Shown piece after piece: positions 39,300 through 41,890 of a DNA stretch of 41,890 nt (the first letter of the stretch is position 1; each line of letters begins with the position of its first letter). This DNA is from Bacteroidales bacterium (lineage in GTDB: Bacteria; Bacteroidota; Bacteroidia; Bacteroidales; UBA932): assembly GCA_024402095.1 (NCBI GenBank), contig JAKSJU010000009.1, forward strand, positions 1-41,890. Reading direction: 5' to 3'. The position numbers and the translations under genes were made by a program. The notes below the pieces were generated by a model, which was not told where the DNA came from, did not search any database, and saw only the letters and a list, made by a program, of their open reading frames with translations.

Positions 39300-41890
39300 T
39301 TACTCGTTAACGACTTTGATTACAACGTTGTCCTTGTAAGCCTCGTTCCAGTTGTAGTCATACTTGTAACCAAGGATTACAGGAACTGAGAGCTCGATGT
39401 TCTTGTTGTTGTTGTCACCAAGGAAGATAACCTTAGCGTTTCTGAGAACACCGCCAGTTGCCTTATAAAGACCGGTTCCAGGTTCAACCTCTGTAAGTCC
39501 GCTGAGCTCATAGTCAACATCCTTTGTGAAGAGTGTCTCTACTCCGTCTACCTTGAAGACAGCCTTCTTAACGTTGAAGAGAATCTCGCAACCATAGTAG
39601 TTGGTTCTGTCAATCCAAGCGCCTGTTGTATCAACGATGAGGTTCTTGTCACCGTGATAGATACCCTTAACGTCGAAGCTCTTTGTGAGAACGGCCTCAG
39701 CATTTACACCAGCTACACGCTTAACTTCCTGTGTACCTGCAGCGAAGCTTGTGATAGGCTTGTTGTACTTGAGTGTGAATGCATAGGTATCAACTGTATC
39801 CTTAGAGTTAACAAGGTATGCAGTAACCTTAACCTCACGTCCTACGTATGTATTCCAGTTGAGCTTTGTATTCTCAAGAATACCGTCATTAACGTTGATT
39901 GAACCACCAATAGGAGAAATCACTCCGATAACAGTGTCCTTCTTGTGCTCGTTAATGAACTTGGCTGTATCCTCAAGCTCTGTTTCAAACAGAACTGAAT
40001 AGTCAGCAGTAAGTCCCTTAGCAAGAGTATCAGCGTTGAATACCTGGAGATACTTAGCGAGATCCATTTCCTTAAGGGTGTATGGAGTATCTGTTGTATC
40101 AGCGTCAACGACTGCAACACCTGCGCTTACGTATGGAGTCGGGTGGAGCTTGAGAGCTTCCTTCCAAGCAAGGTTGATTGTGTATGTGTATGTGTATGTG
40201 ATGCCGAATACCTCAGCCTCGAGCTCAACATTGTATGCACCAGCCTTTGTAAGGGCAGGAACTGCAACGCAACCGTTAGAAACTGTCCAATCAAGAGTAT
40301 CCTCTCCGTTGTATACTGTTGCGCTTGCAATAGCCTTGACAGCTGCAGCGATTTCCTCGCTTACAACAGTTGTGTCGATAGTCTTGTCGTATGCAGCGTC
40401 GAATGCAGCGAATGTCTTAGCTACGATGTCCTCATCGATAGCAACTGCGATACCCTTTGTATAGTCAGTAGCAACTGTATCAACGTCAGCAAGAGCGATT
40501 GTCTCGTCTGCAGGACGAGCAGCAAGAGTATACTTCCAGTTGATAGCGAAGTTAACTGAATCACCTACTGCAATGTTAGCAGCCTTTGTGAATACCACAT
40601 TGTAAACTGTATCCTTTGCTTCTGGATTGCGTGGTAATGAATTAACCTTTACGTCAACTCCCTTACCGTTATCAGCAGAGATCGTAAAGTGTGTATCGTC
40701 ACAAGTGATAGTACCAGGATTGTTCTTGATAAGGTCGTGGATAGCCTCAGCTGTCTCGCCGTTTGTGATAGAAACAGTTCTGGATACTGATTTAGCAGTC
40801 ATATATGTCCAGTCTTCAGTAACTGCAGGAAGAGTGTACTCAACAGTCTTAGCACCTACCCAATGCTTTTCTGTGATAGAAAAACCGGAAGGAACTCCAG
40901 CGCCATTGATCTTAACACCGTCGATACTAATACGAACCCAGTTTCCGACATCTTCCTTCTCTGCGCAGAGATTTGTACCCTTATCGCTGGTTACAACGAT
41001 ACCTGCAGTTGAATCATTGACTGCATAAGGAGTATGAGTAGAACCGCCGTATCTTGCGCTGATGCTTGCAGTATCAGGAACAACCTTGAATGTTGTATCA
41101 AGAAGTTCTGCGATGTCCTCCTTGCTGATAAGTTCGTCATTGAACTTGAATGCTACGTCAAGATCTCCGAAGAGAGAAGCGAACTTGGTCCCTTCTGATC
41201 CGTCGAATGCCAATGTATCCTCAAGAGCTGCGTCTTCAGCTGCGAGTTCTGCACCGTCCTTTACAATTCTAGCATTGGCAAGAGTAATCTCGTCAAGCTC
41301 ATCGTGAGCCTTTACATACTCACTGTTCTCCTCATACTTGCCAGCCTTGTCTTCTCCAGCAAATGCGAGAGAGAAGTAAACTGTTGACGGAGGCAGTGTG
41401 CCGTAAAGTTCCCATTTGAAGTTCGGGAAAATCCAATCCCAAGTAATATGAGGCCTGGCATCTATTTTAACTTCGTCGCTTGGAAGTGATTCACGCTTAT
41501 CAAATGCAACGAAAGCGGTGATTTCACCCTTAGCCTCGTCAGCAACGACCTTTACAACATTGAATGTTGTGTCAAGAGCTTCGCTTCCTCTTGTAAGACC
41601 CTCCTTGAAGTTAATCTTAAGGTTCTCAGCTGCGATATTAGCAACTGCAGCCTTTGGAGTAACTGCGAATGTAGCAGCGAAGAATGTTGTATCGATGCCG
41701 GAGATGTCGAAGTGACGGAACTCTGCGTTCATTGAAGGGACAGCAACAATGCTTGATACACGTGCAGCGAGATCAATTACCTTACCTTCGAGAGCGGCGA
41801 TTCTTGCTTCGAGAGCGGTGCAGTTAGCATAGAGAGAGTCAACATCCTTGCGGAGTGAATCTGTCTGAACCATTGTGAAAGCCTCAAGGC
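39300..41890 (-). CDS. large coiled-coil and beta-repeat surface protein, partial
   Basis: The frame is open to the window edge, so the N-terminus (and any signal peptide) is missing. The visible 862 residues begin with a coiled coil (DSLRKDVDSLYANCTALEARIAALEGKV) of the kind seen in DUF4988/PL29-N-type surface proteins of Bacteroidota. The rest is made of beta-rich segments with recurring motifs: DTTFNVV and DTTFKVV, and two roughly 115-residue Ig-like units ending in NFAINWKYTL, YTINLAWKEA and YAFTLKYNKP. Composition is acidic, rich in Ala, Asp, Thr and Val, with three cysteines. Codon use is strongly biased (GTA/GTT, AAC, ACT), similar to the exb operon, so it is probably highly expressed. 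A structural cell-surface or S-layer-like role is inferred; no enzymatic motif was seen. A weak terminator follows. Confidence 0.78.
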   Translation of the reverse strand, partial: LEAFTMVQTDSLRKDVDSLYANCTALEARIAALEGKVIDLAARVSSIVAVPSMNAEFRHFDISGIDTTFFAATFAVTPKAAVANIAAENLKINFKEGLTRGSEALDTTFNVVKVVADEAKGEITAFVAFDKRESLPSDEVKIDARPHITWDWIFPNFKWELYGTLPPSTVYFSLAFAGEDKAGKYEENSEYVKAHDELDEITLANARIVKDGAELAAEDAALEDTLAFDGSEGTKFASLFGDLDVAFKFNDELISKEDIAELLDTTFKVVPDTASISARYGGSTHTPYAVNDSTAGIVVTSDKGTNLCAEKEDVGNWVRISIDGVKINGAGVPSGFSITEKHWVGAKTVEYTLPAVTEDWTYMTAKSVSRTVSITNGETAEAIHDLIKNNPGTITCDDTHFTISADNGKGVDVKVNSLPRNPEAKDTVYNVVFTKAANIAVGDSVNFAINWKYTLAARPADETIALADVDTVATDYTKGIAVAIDEDIVAKTFAAFDAAYDKTIDTTVVSEEIAAAVKAIASATVYNGEDTLDWTVSNGCVAVPALTKAGAYNVELEAEVFGITYTYTYTINLAWKEALKLHPTPYVSAGVAVVDADTTDTPYTLKEMDLAKYLQVFNADTLAKGLTADYSVLFETELEDTAKFINEHKKDTVIGVISPIGGSINVNDGILENTKLNWNTYVGREVKVTAYLVNSKDTVDTYAFTLKYNKPITSFAAGTQEVKRVAGVNAEAVLTKSFDVKGIYHGDKNLIVDTTGAWIDRTNYYGCEILFNVKKAVFKVDGVETLFTKDVDYELSGLTEVEPGTGLYKATGGVLRNAKVIFLGDNNNKNIELSVPVILGYKYDYNWNEAYKDNVVIKVVNE
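40179..40200. repeat. TGTATG hexanucleotide repeat in surface-protein gene
   Basis: Three and a half copies of a 6-bp unit (TGTATG) encode an alternating Tyr-Thr strand (ITYTYTYTIN) on the minus strand. It lies within one beta repeat, and a change in copy number would keep the frame. Confidence 0.7.

Overview
The window looks like a chromosomal segment of a Bacteroidales bacterium (phylum Bacteroidota). Four things point there. Promoters carry the Bacteroidota -7 box TAnnTTTG rather than TATAAT. Shine-Dalgarno sequences are almost absent. The envelope genes are typical of the group: an ExbB/4-TM/ExbD/ExbD cluster, a Porin_10-like outer-membrane protein, and a DUF4988/PL29-N-like coiled-coil surface protein. 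Initiator tRNA lacks an encoded CCA. I cannot fix the genus. Gene density is very high: most neighbours overlap by 1-16 bp or sit a few bases apart.

Layout. 1-2100: initiator tRNA with its terminator, then a DUF234-type ATPase in an otherwise gene-poor stretch bounded by T-arm-like repeats; this is the only part that looks accessory. 2.2-4.2 kb: greA, a large inverted repeat, a lipocalin, and a convergent alpha/beta hydrolase. 4.2-9.8 kb: hisS, sppA, a DoxX/MauE-like protein, tmk and folP. 9.8-17.3 kb: a CPBP protease, a nucleotidyltransferase, a FtsB/DivIC-like protein, an AmgK/MurU-like pair (peptidoglycan sugar recycling), a large porin and a MltF-like lytic transglycosylase, so this is an envelope block. 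17.3-22.9 kb: a five-gene minus-strand operon (START-like protein, RsmF-like rRNA methyltransferase, repeat protein, M13 peptidase, LolC/E-like permease). 23-30.4 kb: Nudix, queA, a single-chain ABC importer, dprA, tatD and ansA. 30.5-35.7 kb: the Ton motor (exbB, 4-TM protein, two exbD), asnS, udk and a TonB-like gene. 35.7-39.2 kb: a minus operon of C-terminal processing protease, dCMP deaminase and acyl-CoA synthetase. 39.3 kb to the edge: a large, apparently highly expressed repeat protein, cut by the window end.

The most unusual gene is the ABC importer at 24710-27391. One 893-residue chain carries permease, substrate-binding domain, ATPase and an extra C-terminal domain. By motif order the two lobes of the binding domain are swapped (circularly permuted) and held between two added membrane segments. 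Other points of interest are intrinsic terminators buried inside the coding sequence of the opposing gene at three convergent pairs, five divergent gene pairs whose -7 boxes sit 1-12 bp apart or cross, a possible structured RNA before greA, and a 4-TM protein embedded in the Exb cluster.

All calls come from reading the sequence; no database search was made. Promoters were called from the -7 box alone, because a convincing -33 element was usually not visible.
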